Assembly: GCA_003952965.2 (NCBI GenBank)
Contig: RXIC02000083.1
Location: forward strand, 1 to 64,000
From: Morella rubra
Lineage: Eukaryota > Streptophyta > Magnoliopsida > Fagales > Myricaceae
Length of the DNA stretch: 64,000 nt
Direction of reading: 5' to 3'
In this document: piece after piece, positions 11,780 through 22,481 of the stretch
Layout: every line of letters begins with the position of its first letter
Numbering within the stretch: position 1 is the first letter of the stretch
Made by a program: the position numbers and the translations under genes
The notes under the pieces: generated by a model
Seen by the model: only the letters and a program-made list of their open reading frames with translations
Told to the model about the DNA's origin: nothing
The model's database searches: none

Positions 11780-13441
11780 ATAGCGCAGTTACTCCGCTTA
11801 GTATAAGTCCGATCTCGAGTCCTACCCCGAGCGCTCCTTCTCCGAGAGTGAATGAAGGCATAAGTCAAGGCACGCCAGCTTGTCCTAGTAGTTGTGCATG
11901 TAAGAAATTGTTCTAAGTTATATTTTAATTTTTTTAAGTTAACTGACCGACTAACTTTGTTAATTTTATTTATGTAGCGACATCAGCTTCTAAACGTGGG
12001 CCAGGTAGGACAAGTGGGGCCAGTTTGGAGGAGAGTCTTGGGTCCGGGTCCTGGGAAACTATCGGTGCATATCCCGGAGGGAGAGTGTGGAGGAGTGTCT
12101 TCCACTGCTGCCACTCTATCGACGAAGATTGGAATGTTGGTCCGAGGGCTGATTCCGATCTCCGTTAACAAGTGGGTCAATGTTCCTGCAGTAGTGAAGG
12201 AGTACATTATGGATCAGGGTGTTGGTATGATTAAACTCTTAAACATAGAATTTTTGGTGGACGCATTTCGTTTATCATTGTAATATTGTATGTTTTGGTA
12301 CTTATGCAGGACCACTTCGACCTTGACTACACCCTCATGAGGACGTGAGGACGGTGGTCGAGACTATGATGACGGCACGTCGAATGCACCGCAACCGAAT
12401 GCATGTGTTTTTTAAGAAGTTCCCAAGTAAAGAGGCGGCGTTGCTGAAGCCGCACCCTGATACCACAGAAGAACAGTGGAAGGAGTTATGCGATCTGTTC
12501 ACCAGCGAAGCATTTATGGTACGTGATTACAAAAACCCGTTGCTTAAATATTACATTCTTTTAATATTTAATTACTTAAAATATCGCAGAAATGAAGCGA
12601 GCAAAATAAGAAGAATAGATCAAAGTTGACTGTGAACCACGCTGCTGGTTCACGCTTGTTCCAGTGCACACGAGCTTGCATGGTAAGTTAACAACTAAAT
12701 CTTAGACTTTATTGATATTGTTTGTCAACAACTTTATGCTATTTTCATGTAGAAAAATCAAGAAAGCGGCAATATCAATCCTACAGAGCTGTATAAAAAG
12801 AATTATACAAACAAAGATGGATTTGGACCTTGGAAGGAGCGAGAGAAACTCATGTAAGTCGCTTTCATTCTAATCTACTTTATGTAATTTATGTATAGTT
12901 TATCTACTTTAATGTTTCTGGTAATTATTGTCATTTTTTCAGGAACGGATGGATGCCTTCCAGTGTCAGTATGATTTAGAAGGGAAGACTTACACCAAAT
13001 TGAAGTATATTTTGAGATATTGGGCAAGAAGTCGGATATGTTCGGGGATTAGGACGGGCGGTTAAGCCTCCGCCTTCATCAACTTTGACTACACAGTCTT
13101 CTGATCTACAGCACCAGCTAGCAAAGGCAAGGGATGAGATAGAGGCGATGAGAGCTGCTAGAGAAAAAGACTTGCAAGAATTTGCGAAGAAGCCAAGCTG
13201 AGATGGAGGCCACACTGAGGGACCACCGTGAGGAGCAGCGGGTGGAGCAAGAGTGCATCTGGTTGGAGCAGGAGGAGCGTATGAAAAGGGAGCAAGAGCG
13301 CATGCAAGTGGAGAACGAGGAGCGCATGCAACAGGAACAAGAGAGCATACGAAAGGAGCAAGAGCGCTTACGGGCAGAAATATCGAAGGAACTGGAGAAG
13401 AAAATGTCCTCTGTAATGGAGAAGAAAATGAGCGACATGTA
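11780..13441 (+). pseudogene. CACTA gene 2: Ptta/En-Spm plant transposase-associated protein, right-arm copy
   Basis: This is a multi-exon gene. Visible exons are about 11977-12232 (VNKWVNVPAVVKEYIMDQ), 12309-12519 (DHFDLDY, then TTEEQWKELCDLFTSEAF), 12590-12681 (RSEQNKKNRSKLTVNHAAGS), 12752-12847 and 12944-13441, with GT/AG at the junctions. The order Trp-rich segment, 'L..LFTSEAF', 'N..NRSK..H..GS', then 'Y.EIL' is that of Ptta/En-Spm (PF03004, Transposase_24) proteins. The tail is a highly charged coiled coil of repeating EQERM and EEERM units ending KKMSDM. Lesions in this copy are single-base losses near 12822 and 13032; an extra C near 13193 is shared with the left arm. It lacks a DDE nuclease and is probably a DNA-binding accessory protein (inference). 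Confidence 0.75.
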
Positions 13442-13659
13442 AAAGTGACTATTCAGCCAGTTTGGGGTTCAAAGAGGTAGATGCATGTATTGTAATAACT
13501 TTTTAATTATGTATTATTACGATATTATTTTCGATTTAATTATGGATCACTATATGTTATTATTGATGTTTATTAATGTGAGTATTGTATTGTTATTATA
13601 AAATGTACGTGTTATATAATATTTTCTATTATTATTATTTTTAAAAAAAATTCTGTTAC

Positions 13660-14010
13660 CCCGTTCAATCGGCATATTCATTGATCAACCTAAAAAATCG
13701 ATCAACCGTGTTCGATCGCGAGACTCAAAGAACGAAATGATCGATCGATACAAATATCCGCTTCTAAACATCGATCGTCTAAGCGTGATACATAAGTGAT
13801 CGATCGATCGTCGTTGCTGAAATCGATCGTCTATTTCTTACCATGTGATCGTTTAAATGTGTCGATCAATCACAATACATAACCGATCGATCGTCAATAC
13901 ATACCATTCAATCATCTCAAATGTATACCGATCAATGGCGTTTCCAATCGATCCATCACTTCGTTTTCACCAACCGATTGTCATAATTACCGATCGATCA
14001 GTAAATTGAG
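13660..14010. repeat. Outer (subterminal) GATCGATC array, right arm
   Basis: GATCGATCG-type motifs run up to the 3' CACTA terminus, followed by TCACGAAAA/TTTTCGTGA dyads at about 14020-14050. The array is shorter than its left-arm partner. Confidence 0.8.
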
Positions 14011-14091
14011 TGACGAAAAGTTTCCGTCACGAAAAACTTTTCGTGACGAAATATTGTTATTTAGTCACTAAAAGTCAATTTTTTTGTAGTG

Positions 14092-14722
14092 ATCCCCTTT
14101 CCCTCTTTTATGCCCCATGGCATGAAGATTTCTGCGACAACAATAAAGTTGTCTTGGATAGGGAGAGATTAACTTGGACATAAGAGGCTTAGACATTCAG
14201 TAAGTATCTTCGAAATCAACTTGTAGCTGACATTACACAAGTTGATTGGTCTATTTGACCAACCTTAGAGGCTTGTCAACCTTAGGAATGAGCACCAAAT
14301 TTCTATGATTTAATGCTAGGGGCAGTCGGTCATTCATAAAGAAATCTTGCATGGTTTTGATCACATTAGAACCCGCAATATGCCAAAAATTGGTGTAAAA
14401 TAAAACCGTCATACCATTGGGGCCGGGTGCTTTAGTTGGGCTCATACTTTTGAGAGTAGCAAATATCTCCTTATCGGGAATGCTCCAAATCCAAAAGAAA
14501 AAACCAAGGCCAGCTGATCCAGCCACGTTGATCTATTTTCAGCCTATCTATCCGATTTCTATATCTTCGTATAATCGTAGATGCATGAAAAAAATGTTTG
14601 CTAAGATCACTAGAAGTCAACCACTCCACCCTAGAACGTCGCTTCCATAGCATTTCTTCTCTCTTCCACAGTTCATTTAATTCCATAAGCAAACTACCTT
14701 CCAAACCCAATGCTTCAGCCGC
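14092..14722 (-). pseudogene. L1-type LINE reverse-transcriptase fragment, right arm
   Basis: This is the mirror of 3440-4150, but about 80 bp shorter: the stretch corresponding to about 3655-3750 of the left arm is deleted. The frame jumps from DQRGWISW to a short sequence before IPDKEIFATL. The KAPGPNGM motif is intact. The deletion exists in one arm only, so it occurred after the palindrome formed. Confidence 0.82.
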
Positions 14723-14925
14723 TTGTTCCCCTTGTTGACATAAACTAAGATGATGTCAGACTTCCTTAATAGTTATAAAAACAATTTGAAATTTAAAGAT
14801 ATATACTATAATGTTATGATTAGTATATATATTTAATAGTTCCCCGCAGTCTTATTTGTCAAGGAGAAAATAGACCCAAAATAAAAAATGCCCTCGCAAT
14901 TTTGAGAGGATTATTTTAGGACTTT

Positions 14926-17096
14926 AGGTTAAATTAGTTGTTTGATCCTTATGATTTTAAGTATTCTCTGTTTAGTCCTTGTGTTGAATTCCTCTTGTAT
15001 ACGTCCCCAAGAGAATGATCTGCGAGCTATTTCAATCCCTTCAACTAAACTGATTTGGATGGAAACAGCTACCGGTAGTCACGTCACGAACCATACGAGC
15101 GTGATACCTATCACGGAAAGCTAACTCAAAACTGCCATGTGTATAAAATTAATAATTAAAAACATTTTAAAATTACAAATAAAACAAATGCAGGTAATAT
15201 AAAAGGAGTAGGACTAAAGGAAAATCGTGTAACACAATATGCAATAAACAATAAATAAAAATAAATGATGAAAAATTTAAACGTAAAAGTCATAGATCAT
15301 AAAATTAAAAAAAATTAAAAAATATAAATAAAAGCAAATCAAAATTGAAATAAAAATTCAAACACTAAAGAGACCAAAACAAAAAATAATCAGTAAATGC
15401 AAAAACATCAAGTGTACTACGATGTTTTCTCTAAAAAAACCTCCGTCACTCCCCTTTTTCCCCCCCAAATCCCAAATCTTTTGAACCCTAATTTTTATTT
15501 CCCCATTGTTGATTATTTTTTGCAAATTCCTTCCGTATACCCGAAGCCGGCCTAACTTCAATTTTCTCCCTCAATTTATGAACCCTAGAACTAAAATCGT
15601 TTGCTTGCCCCCAAGAACCCACCTCCTATATTCTCCATCTATTCGAAAGCACGATCAGGCGGTAAAAATGTCAGTTTCTTTGTCTGTAGGTGATCATGGA
15701 TATGGGAGTAGCAAGAAAGTCACTGTCGACTTGAGAGACTTGAGACTGATTTGCCTGTGTGGTCTACGGGCCATTATTAGGATTTCTTTTACAGAGGAGA
15801 ATTCGGGATGGTGTTTTTTACCTGTTCCACGTATGACCGAACTAATGCAAGTTCCATATCAAAACTCAATTTCCCATCTCTAAATATAAGTGTGATTTAA
15901 TTTGATATACTTAATAATACTATTTGTGGTCTACTCTATTAAGGTCCAAGAGTATAAGATTATCGTTTAGAGTACATACTAATATCTTATATTGACTCTA
16001 ATTATTAGAATGTTTATGTAATCCACTTATTAGCCATAGATTTGACTTATGTACTTACATTTGGTCGTAGAATTCTGATTGCTAGCATGGGAATGTGCTT
16101 CGGTTGTGTTTTGACCCCTTTGTTGTCACTTGGAATAGATTTTAGTAATGTGCTACAAAAGTGGTGAAGCTGGGAATTTATCTTTTTGAGGGGTCAAATG
16201 AATATTCTAATTTTTTTTTTTTACATATTAGAAGAAATTACATTCCACACGCTCTAACTACCACACATGTTGCAATTTATACTCTGAATTATCGATTTTG
16301 ATACATTGTACTCTAAACTACCACTAGATTTACACCTTGCACCGATATTATAATTTACTTGTTACGATTGTGACATGTGTCATATATTTTTATTTATTTG
16401 AACGGTGAGATCTTAACATGAAGGAGAAAGAGTTTGGAGAGATTTAAGGAGAAACTCCTATTATCTTTTTAAACATAAACATTTCAACTTTCGGAATTTT
16501 TTATCATTCAACAAAAATTATCGATTTTTGAATATTTTAACTCAATCTTGAATTTTTTTAAAATCCTACTTCAATATGTATTTGAAACATTATAGATTAT
16601 TATTATTAAGATATTTAATGCAAAAATTGTGTATTTCAAACTTTTAGGAGGCGAAAGGCTGTTTTAGTTGACAGGGGATTATTCAAATTTTGGGGGGAGC
16701 CGGGGAAATTGGCATAAATATTAGCATGCATGCATGCAAAAGGGAGGTGGGGCCTATTTCAAAAAATTTTGGCCCTCCGCGCTACAAGGATGTGATTATA
16801 TTATTTATCATTTTAATACACGTGGTGATTTTTGACATTACGTGTCCACTAAAAGCAACTTTATGACACGTGTTGTAGGTGTATTGAACGTGATATGGCA
16901 ACCATTCGCCACCTGAGCTATTTCCTTCTGGAAATTAGTGGAAATTTTTGTTGTTTATTTGATATGTACTCTGGGAAGACCGTAGAGACTAAACACACGG
17001 ATCACTGTAGAGATTACATTTATTCGCCGAGTTTAACCTTAGAGACTAAACTGAAAATATATCAAACTACACGGACCTGAGAGTTTAATTTAACCT
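14926..17096. mobile_element. MULE-like non-autonomous element, right arm
   Basis: This is the mirror copy of 1074-3236, starting AGGTTAAATTA at 14926 and ending TAATTTAACCT at 17096. It differs from the left copy mainly in a poly-A/poly-T tract near 15310-15350. Confidence 0.45.
15506..15883 (+). pseudogene. GRF zinc-finger N-terminal half, degraded (right arm)
   Basis: This is identical at the protein level to 2287-2664. The likely start is the ATG at 15669. It has a CxCG pair and a NSG turn, but the Arg-Phe and third Cys expected in GRF fingers are replaced and the domain stops early. Perfect identity with the left copy over 125 codons indicates a recent inverted duplication. Confidence 0.5.
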
Positions 17097-17138
17097 TCTT
17101 TTTAGTTGCATAGTGTAGTTGGCAGGAAAAAAAATTAA

Positions 17139-17174
<36 letters not shown>

Positions 17175-18156
17175 GGTTAATTACAAAAACCTCCCTTGAA
17201 CTATCCCACTTGTCCCAAAATCTCTCATAAACTTGAACTTATGCCAACCTGGCTCTTTAAACTTAAGTAACTGTGTCATTTTTGTTTTGAACCCAGTTTT
17301 AAAGTTGTCGTATGACATATTCCGTCACACGTGATAAACACGTGAGTTGCCTCCTAATGAAAAGACCGACCCCAATTATTATTCGTTGAAATTGAAAGAC
17401 TCGTTTGTCCCTACCTGCGTATTCGACAACCCTTAGTCAAAATCAACAGTTTTCTCACTTGCAACTCAAGAAGCCCTTTCTTCCTTATCCATGGTCGTAT
17501 AAGTGCTAGGGTTTACAAATCGAACACGTCTGTGCGCATTGAAGAAGCGTTGGAGGTAAGCTACCTAATGCCAAATGTTTTTTTTTTCTGCCTAAATCAA
17601 ATGATTTAGGTTTAGTTCGTTCTCTGTTGCTTGCAAATGGGTACACTTTAAAGGAGTGGGGTAGGGTCAATGTTGGGAGAAAAGGTGATAACCAAGTAGT
17701 TCCCTGCCGTTTTGAAAATGTAGGGTCAATGTAATGTAGTTTTTGAAGTGTCGGTAGGGTCATTGTTGGTAGGGTCAGTGTTTTGTAGTTATTCTATTTT
17801 GTTTTGTCCTCGAGTGGTCCCCTGCCGTTTGTGAAAATGTAGGATTACAAGTATTAAATTGTTAAAAGGGATTTATAAATGTGGTTGTTAGCATGTGCTT
17901 CCCATTATTAAACTCAACTGAATTTGTGCCCTTTCTTGAGTGGTCCCCTCCCTCCATTGTGCATGTAAAGGTTGTGTGTCTTCTGTCAATATCCGTGCAC
18001 TTTTGTTTGTAAAGGAATGTACTTGCTTGCTTTGTCAAGGACTTTAATGCTTGGATTTGTTTGTCTGTTTGTTAATTTTTTAAGCACCTGCCTTTTGCAC
18101 TTGGCATTTCTGTAAGTCTTGGCATTTTTATAATATAGATGTAGGCTTAGTTTTCT

Positions 18157-19506
18157 CCAATCATTTCTCAACTCGAATGGTTCTTATGGGCACTATTACT
18201 GCTTATTTGTACAGACAGCTTTCAGAAAAACATTTCTGCATTTGGCTTTTTATTGACATTTCTTTACAATGTTGCACTTTGAAAGGCTTATATTAATTCA
18301 ATTAACCACAATGATAAGAAAACATAATAATTGCAGTTTTGCCTAGAAACTTCACAAAAGGAGAACATTTTTTTTTTATGTCTCCTTAATTAAACAAAAT
18401 GGATTTGACCCCTCTTAGGAACCATCTAATTAGCCAAATCTTTGTGAAGTGCTTAAGTTGTACTCTTTTTTTTTTTTTTCTCTCTCTCTCTCTCTCTTTT
18501 TATTTGTTATAGGGGTTAATGATTCTGCTAAAGCTTCCAATGGTCCTGGTCTAGAATTTCCAACCTAGTTATGTAGATGGCATTATGTTTAAGAGGGTCT
18601 TTTTTGTTTCTGATCACTGATTTTCTGGTTGGCTGGGTTGGTGAATATTTTAGCAAGTATATTCTGCTTGGGTTTGGTTTTCGGATCCAATTATTAAGCT
18701 AGTATGCTCAAACAAGCAAAGGAGAGAGGGTCTGGTTTTGGTTGAGGCAGAATAGGAAGCATCACAAAAAATCCCAATCTACCACAAGAGATGAAGTTGC
18801 AATTGTTCATTTGTTTTTATAGATGATGGTTTTTCATTTGTTCATTTGTTTTGTTCCTTTTTTTTTTGGTTTTGCTTTTTTCTTTATGTGCAGTTTGGAA
18901 TGAGTTGAAAGGGTAGTACATATGTCATAGTTCTGATTTTTGACAAGTGACCTAGGATTCATATCAGTTTTCCTTGCAATTTTGTGCAACATAGTTGTGT
19001 TTGTTGTCTTGTTTTGTCCCCGTTCATTTTTCTTCTCTTAGCTAGTGTGACATATGATTCAGTCTCTAAATTAAATGCATATGAAATGAAAATGAAGGGA
19101 CAATCACCCTTTTCTGTAAATTAGTACCTGCCTCTTCATTTTCGTGCTTCAACTGGGTAGTATCTTCTATTAATCACGTCATCATTGTATCTCAGGTTGG
19201 TTCATTTGTTCCTGTTCTTGTTCCTGCAAGTTATTTCCCTGACATAGATGATTGGGTCAATTTGTGCCTTTCTCCTTTTTTACACGCAGTAATAAAAAAT
19301 GGAGTGAACTCTTGAATTATGACAAAGGCAAATATAGACAGATGAAATTGGATACAATGTAAATAGCACATTCATATAGGATAGAATTTGTGCCTCAAAA
19401 GGATAAGGTTTTACATAACAATAATCACATATCAAACTACAAGTTACAAACAAACTTGGGATTACAAACTCACATATCATCTTAGTTTTCCAAATAGAAT
19501 ACTAAT
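18157..19506. other. Non-coding interior of the MULE-like element
   Basis: The DNA is AT-rich with poly-T and (CT)n runs (about 18466-18500) and repeated 'ttcatttgtt' blocks (18800-18850). No reading frame, RNA gene or further transposon terminus was recognised. The resemblance to transcribed leader or intron DNA (T-rich tracts, many ATG-poor stretches) is only suggestive. Confidence 0.4.
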
Positions 19507-19947
19507 CTAGAAAAATAGACATACTACAACAATTGACAACACTACCAAAGCGACCTTGTACTTCTTCATATGCTTGTGATGTTTTTCAACCTCCTCCTTG
19601 TACTTCTTCTCATGCACGCAATTTTTTTGAATCTCGTCCTTATGTTCTTCAACCTCCTTCTTCAGGATTTGCACATCTTTTTGATCGACATTTAAACATT
19701 CTTGTCTATCTCGCATGTGTTTCAACACCCTCTTCCCATGGTCACACATTGGAGGATCAACCCAAGCAAAAAATTCACATGCACGTTTAATCTTATAGAT
19801 TGAACAACTATAGAATCGATGCCCAAAGTTGTGCTCTGTGTACGAGGTCTTCATGTAGGTTGTAACACCACAATAACATTGTGGCTCACCAGAGCTTGCC
19901 CCACTTTCTGTAACCCTAGTGCTCGAAACACTATTGGAAGAAGACAT
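19507..19947 (-). CDS. Small GRF zinc-finger protein with C-terminal membrane anchor
   Basis: This is an intact single-exon frame of 146 codons. Residues 1-20 are Ser/Thr-rich. A GRF-type finger occupies about residues 23-65: CYCG, then TEHNFGHRFYSCSIYK, and CEFFAWVD with a later CDHG. A Lys/Glu-rich coiled coil (about 88-127) follows. The last about 18 residues (VALVVLSIVVVCLFF) form a hydrophobic tail anchor. This layout is that of the many small plant GRF-finger proteins of unknown function; GRF domains in other proteins bind single-stranded DNA. The gene lies inside a MULE-like element and may be transposon cargo. Activity is not shown, but the frame has no lesion. Confidence 0.72.
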   Translation of the reverse strand: MSSSNSVSSTRVTESGASSGEPQCYCGVTTYMKTSYTEHNFGHRFYSCSIYKIKRACEFFAWVDPPMCDHGKRVLKHMRDRQECLNVDQKDVQILKKEVEEHKDEIQKNCVHEKKYKEEVEKHHKHMKKYKVALVVLSIVVVCLFF

Positions 19948-20915
19948 AACAAAGGTCTGTTGATTACAAAATAGAGAAAATCCTTAGCTAAAAGAAGATA
20001 TATAATACAAAAATTATAACAGAACAAAACTGAGTAGATATATAATACCTATGTAAAATTCTAGTTCATGATAGTTGTTGGAGGATAATAATCAGATTGC
20101 ATAAGTTTATAGACTACATCTTTGCCTATAATTTTTCTATGTTGTTTGCCTTGACATAACTCTATTTAATGAGACAGAATGAGACAAAGGGTGCATTAAA
20201 ATAGTACATGATAGAATGAGACAACTAGTGACCAATGAGAACCAAACACAAGCTTCATTAAAAAATGACCCCCTTTTTTTCAGACAGATTTTTAGGTAAT
20301 ACTAAAAGGGTGCATTAAAAAATTTCATTATCCACATGGCAACATGTCGTGTCCACACCTGTCTATAATAATCAGATTGCATAAGATTGAGGCAGAGAGC
20401 ATGTAAGCTATTCCTTTTTTTTTTTTAAGCTTCTTTTTCAGATCTTGTTATTATTTATTGCAATAAAATATGTGGGTTTAGTATCGGCATTAGCATTTTT
20501 TAGTATCGACATTATATTGAGGCAGAGAGCATGTAAGATATTCCCGTTTATTTTTTAAGCTTCCTTTTCAGATTGCTAATATGCACGATTTCAAGTATCG
20601 ACATTAGCATTTTATTGCAATAATCAGCACTGTTTTCTCACTCTTAACCCTATTCGCAAACCTTAACATCATAACAACCTATTCCCAAACAAATTTCGGG
20701 GAATAGGGAAGGATTAGCGGAAGTACCTTGCAAATATGAGAAGAAAATGACAATGCCTAATAGCCTCAATTCTTGCATGGAGTTCTGACAGCCTGGGTAG
20801 TGGTTCAAATAGCAATGGAGATCGTTTTTCCCTTTGAACAGCTTTGAAGACGAATCTCAAAAAGCATCGGCTTGTATTTATTATGCCCGAATGGTTTTCA
20901 ACGCATCGAAAGGGG
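19948..20915. other. 5' flank of the GRF gene, with short internal duplications
   Basis: 'ataatcagattgcataag' occurs at about 20087 and 20366, and 'gaggcagagagcatgtaag' at about 20389 and 20519, each followed by similar T-rich sequence and 'agcttc(c/t)tttttcaga'. No coding sequence was recognised. The segment would contain the promoter of the minus-strand GRF gene. Confidence 0.45.
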
Positions 20916-20920
20916 GCAGT

Positions 20921-22221
20921 TGTTGGCTTTTAGTCACAATCAATGTTTTGATGATAACAATAGAAGTAATTGAGATGTGAAGCAAAGCGGATCCAAAATG
21001 AGCACGAAGCGATCAAGTAACATCCCCTTCAATGGAAGTGCTCTTAAAGTGAAGACTCAAGATGCTAGGGTAATCTTTGTAACTCTAAGACTTCATCTTT
21101 AACAAGGATTTGAACCACACACTTGCATATTTCTTCAAAACTTGCATGAAATGTTTTACCTCTTGTTTTGAAGATTTAAAAATGTTTTTAAATGGCTTTA
21201 AAATATCCCAATTAAACTCTCAAACTTTTATATACTTATGGGAAGTTAGTCTTTAAAATTGGGTATTTTAAGTTGGTCAAAATCATGTTTTTAAAACAAC
21301 CGGATCATGTGCTTAAGTTGAGGAGGTCGACCGGCTCATGTAGCGGTCGACCGGTCTTCGACCGCTTGGTATAGCGGTTGACACGGTTAGTTTGAAAAAT
21401 TAATAATAGAGCTGTTCTGATTCTGACATTATGATTGTTGGGTAACGTAAACCTACAGCGGTCGACCAGCTCATTGTGAATTTTTTACAGCTCGACTCCA
21501 ACGGCTATAAACGGCTATTTTTCTTATGAGGCCTATATAAAGCCATTCCTACGCCTTTTAAAAGTTGCTGAACAACTAAAATCATTTTACTAAAGCTAAG
21601 AGTGATCTAAAACCTTTCAATCCTTGTTCAAACATCATTCACACATAATCAACACTTTCACATCCTTGTTGTTGTGTGAAGCCTAAGAGATAGAAATTTC
21701 TCATTGTAACATCTACTCCATCAAGGGAGTTTTAGTGAACATTTTCGTTCATCCCTATACACTATTAAGAGAGTGATTCTCTTGTTTCCTTTTGGTGAGG
21801 GTTGTTCATCAAAAGAAGGAGTTTGGAGAGGTTTGTTCTCAAACTCGTTCTTGAGGCTTGAAGAGGTGTTTCTCAAGCTCAAGTGTAAGGAAAGCTCTCC
21901 CTTGGTTGAAGGGAGCATAGTGGAAAAACCTCAAGGCTCGGTAAAGGAGCTTGAGGGGTGGATGTAGGCGGATTTGCCGAACCACCTAAAAATCTTGTGT
22001 TTGCTTCTCTTCCCTTATCTCATTACATTGTGCTATTAGTTTCTTGTTCTAAGTTTTATTTCTCTATTTAAGTTGCAATATATATTCTTGTGTTCAATCT
22101 TTTATTGCAATCGCTTTTCTTTGTGATACTTCTAGCAAACACTTTCTAAAGGATGAGTTTCAAAAAAGTTTTGAAACCCAATTCAGCCCCCTCTTGGGTT
22201 GCCTTAATCCTAGGATTTACA
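20921..22221 (+). mobile_element. Solo LTR (Copia/SIRE-like), copy 1
   Basis: It starts TGTTGGCTTTTAGTCACAAT and ends CCTAGGATTTACA, with 5-bp direct repeats GCAGT on both sides (20916-20920 and 22222-22226). It is 1301 bp and has the TG...CA ends of an LTR. The early 'tttgatgataacaa' and the late 'ccccctcttgggttgcctt' are reminiscent of SIRE/Maximus-type Copia LTRs (from memory). No internal region is present, so it is a solo LTR left by LTR-LTR recombination. The two TSD copies are identical. Confidence 0.85.
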
Positions 22222-22481
22222 GCAGTTTGGTCTTTTCATTATGAAGTTTGGTCTTTTCATGATGAGGCAGCTCATGTGTTATCAGGATTGACAGAATACG
22301 TCGTACGACAACGTTTAAACTAGGTTCAAAATGAAAATGACACAGTTACTTAAGTTTAAGGAGCTGGGTTGGCACGAGTTCAAGTTTATGGGGGATTTTG
22401 CGATAAGTGGGATAGTTCGACAGAGGATTTTTGTAATTAACCCTTTTTTTTTTTATCAATGAAAGATTCATTAATATCCTA

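Larger units (their letters stand above)
4151..14091. mobile_element. Rearranged CACTA (En/Spm) element with two copies of its 3' half
   Basis: Both ends carry the same CACTA terminus: CACTACAAAAAAATTG at 4151 and its complement ending GTAGTG at 14091. TTTTAGTGAC/GTCACTAAAA dyads lie just inside. Dense CGATCGATCG-type subterminal repeats follow, as is typical of plant CACTA elements. Both ends are the 3' end; the 5' end was replaced by the inverted copy. The flanks (GGGGAT before, ATCCCC after) are inverted rather than direct repeats, so no normal 3-bp target duplication is left and the duplication postdates insertion. Two decayed non-catalytic genes are present per arm. I see no TNPD-type (Transposase_21) catalytic gene, so the element should be non-autonomous. 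Confidence 0.88.
9314..18156. repeat. Right arm of giant palindrome
   Basis: This is the mirror image of 1-9153. Comparison with the second CACTA copy at 47.5-52.4 kb shows that this arm keeps the natural order of the transposon (spacer, inner motif array, two genes, outer motif array, 3' terminus). The right arm is therefore the original and the left arm the inverted copy. The outer flank from 14092 onward is host or older transposon DNA, so the duplication covers the CACTA half-element plus about 4 kb of its surroundings. Confidence 0.95.
17173..22444. mobile_element. MULE-like element with about 215-bp terminal inverted repeats
   Basis: The left end starts AGGGTTAATTACAAAAACC at 17173. 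The right end finishes GTAATTAACCCT at 22444. About 215 bases at each end (17173-17385 and 22227-22444) are inverted copies sharing 'acacagttacttaagttta' and 'ggtcttttcat' blocks. Long terminal inverted repeats without a visible transposase are typical of non-autonomous Mutator-like elements. A 9-bp target duplication is not evident; the left flank is an AT microsatellite. The cargo includes a GRF zinc-finger gene (19507-19947), and a solo LTR sits at the inner edge of the right repeat. Without that LTR the element is about 4 kb. Its left about 980 bp lie inside the palindrome and are duplicated at 1-981. Confidence 0.68.

Noticed and set aside
1..18156. Calling the palindrome purely an assembly artefact
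   Set aside because: Independent indels and one-sided deletions in the arms argue for two real copies, although sequence alone cannot exclude a false join of diverged copies.
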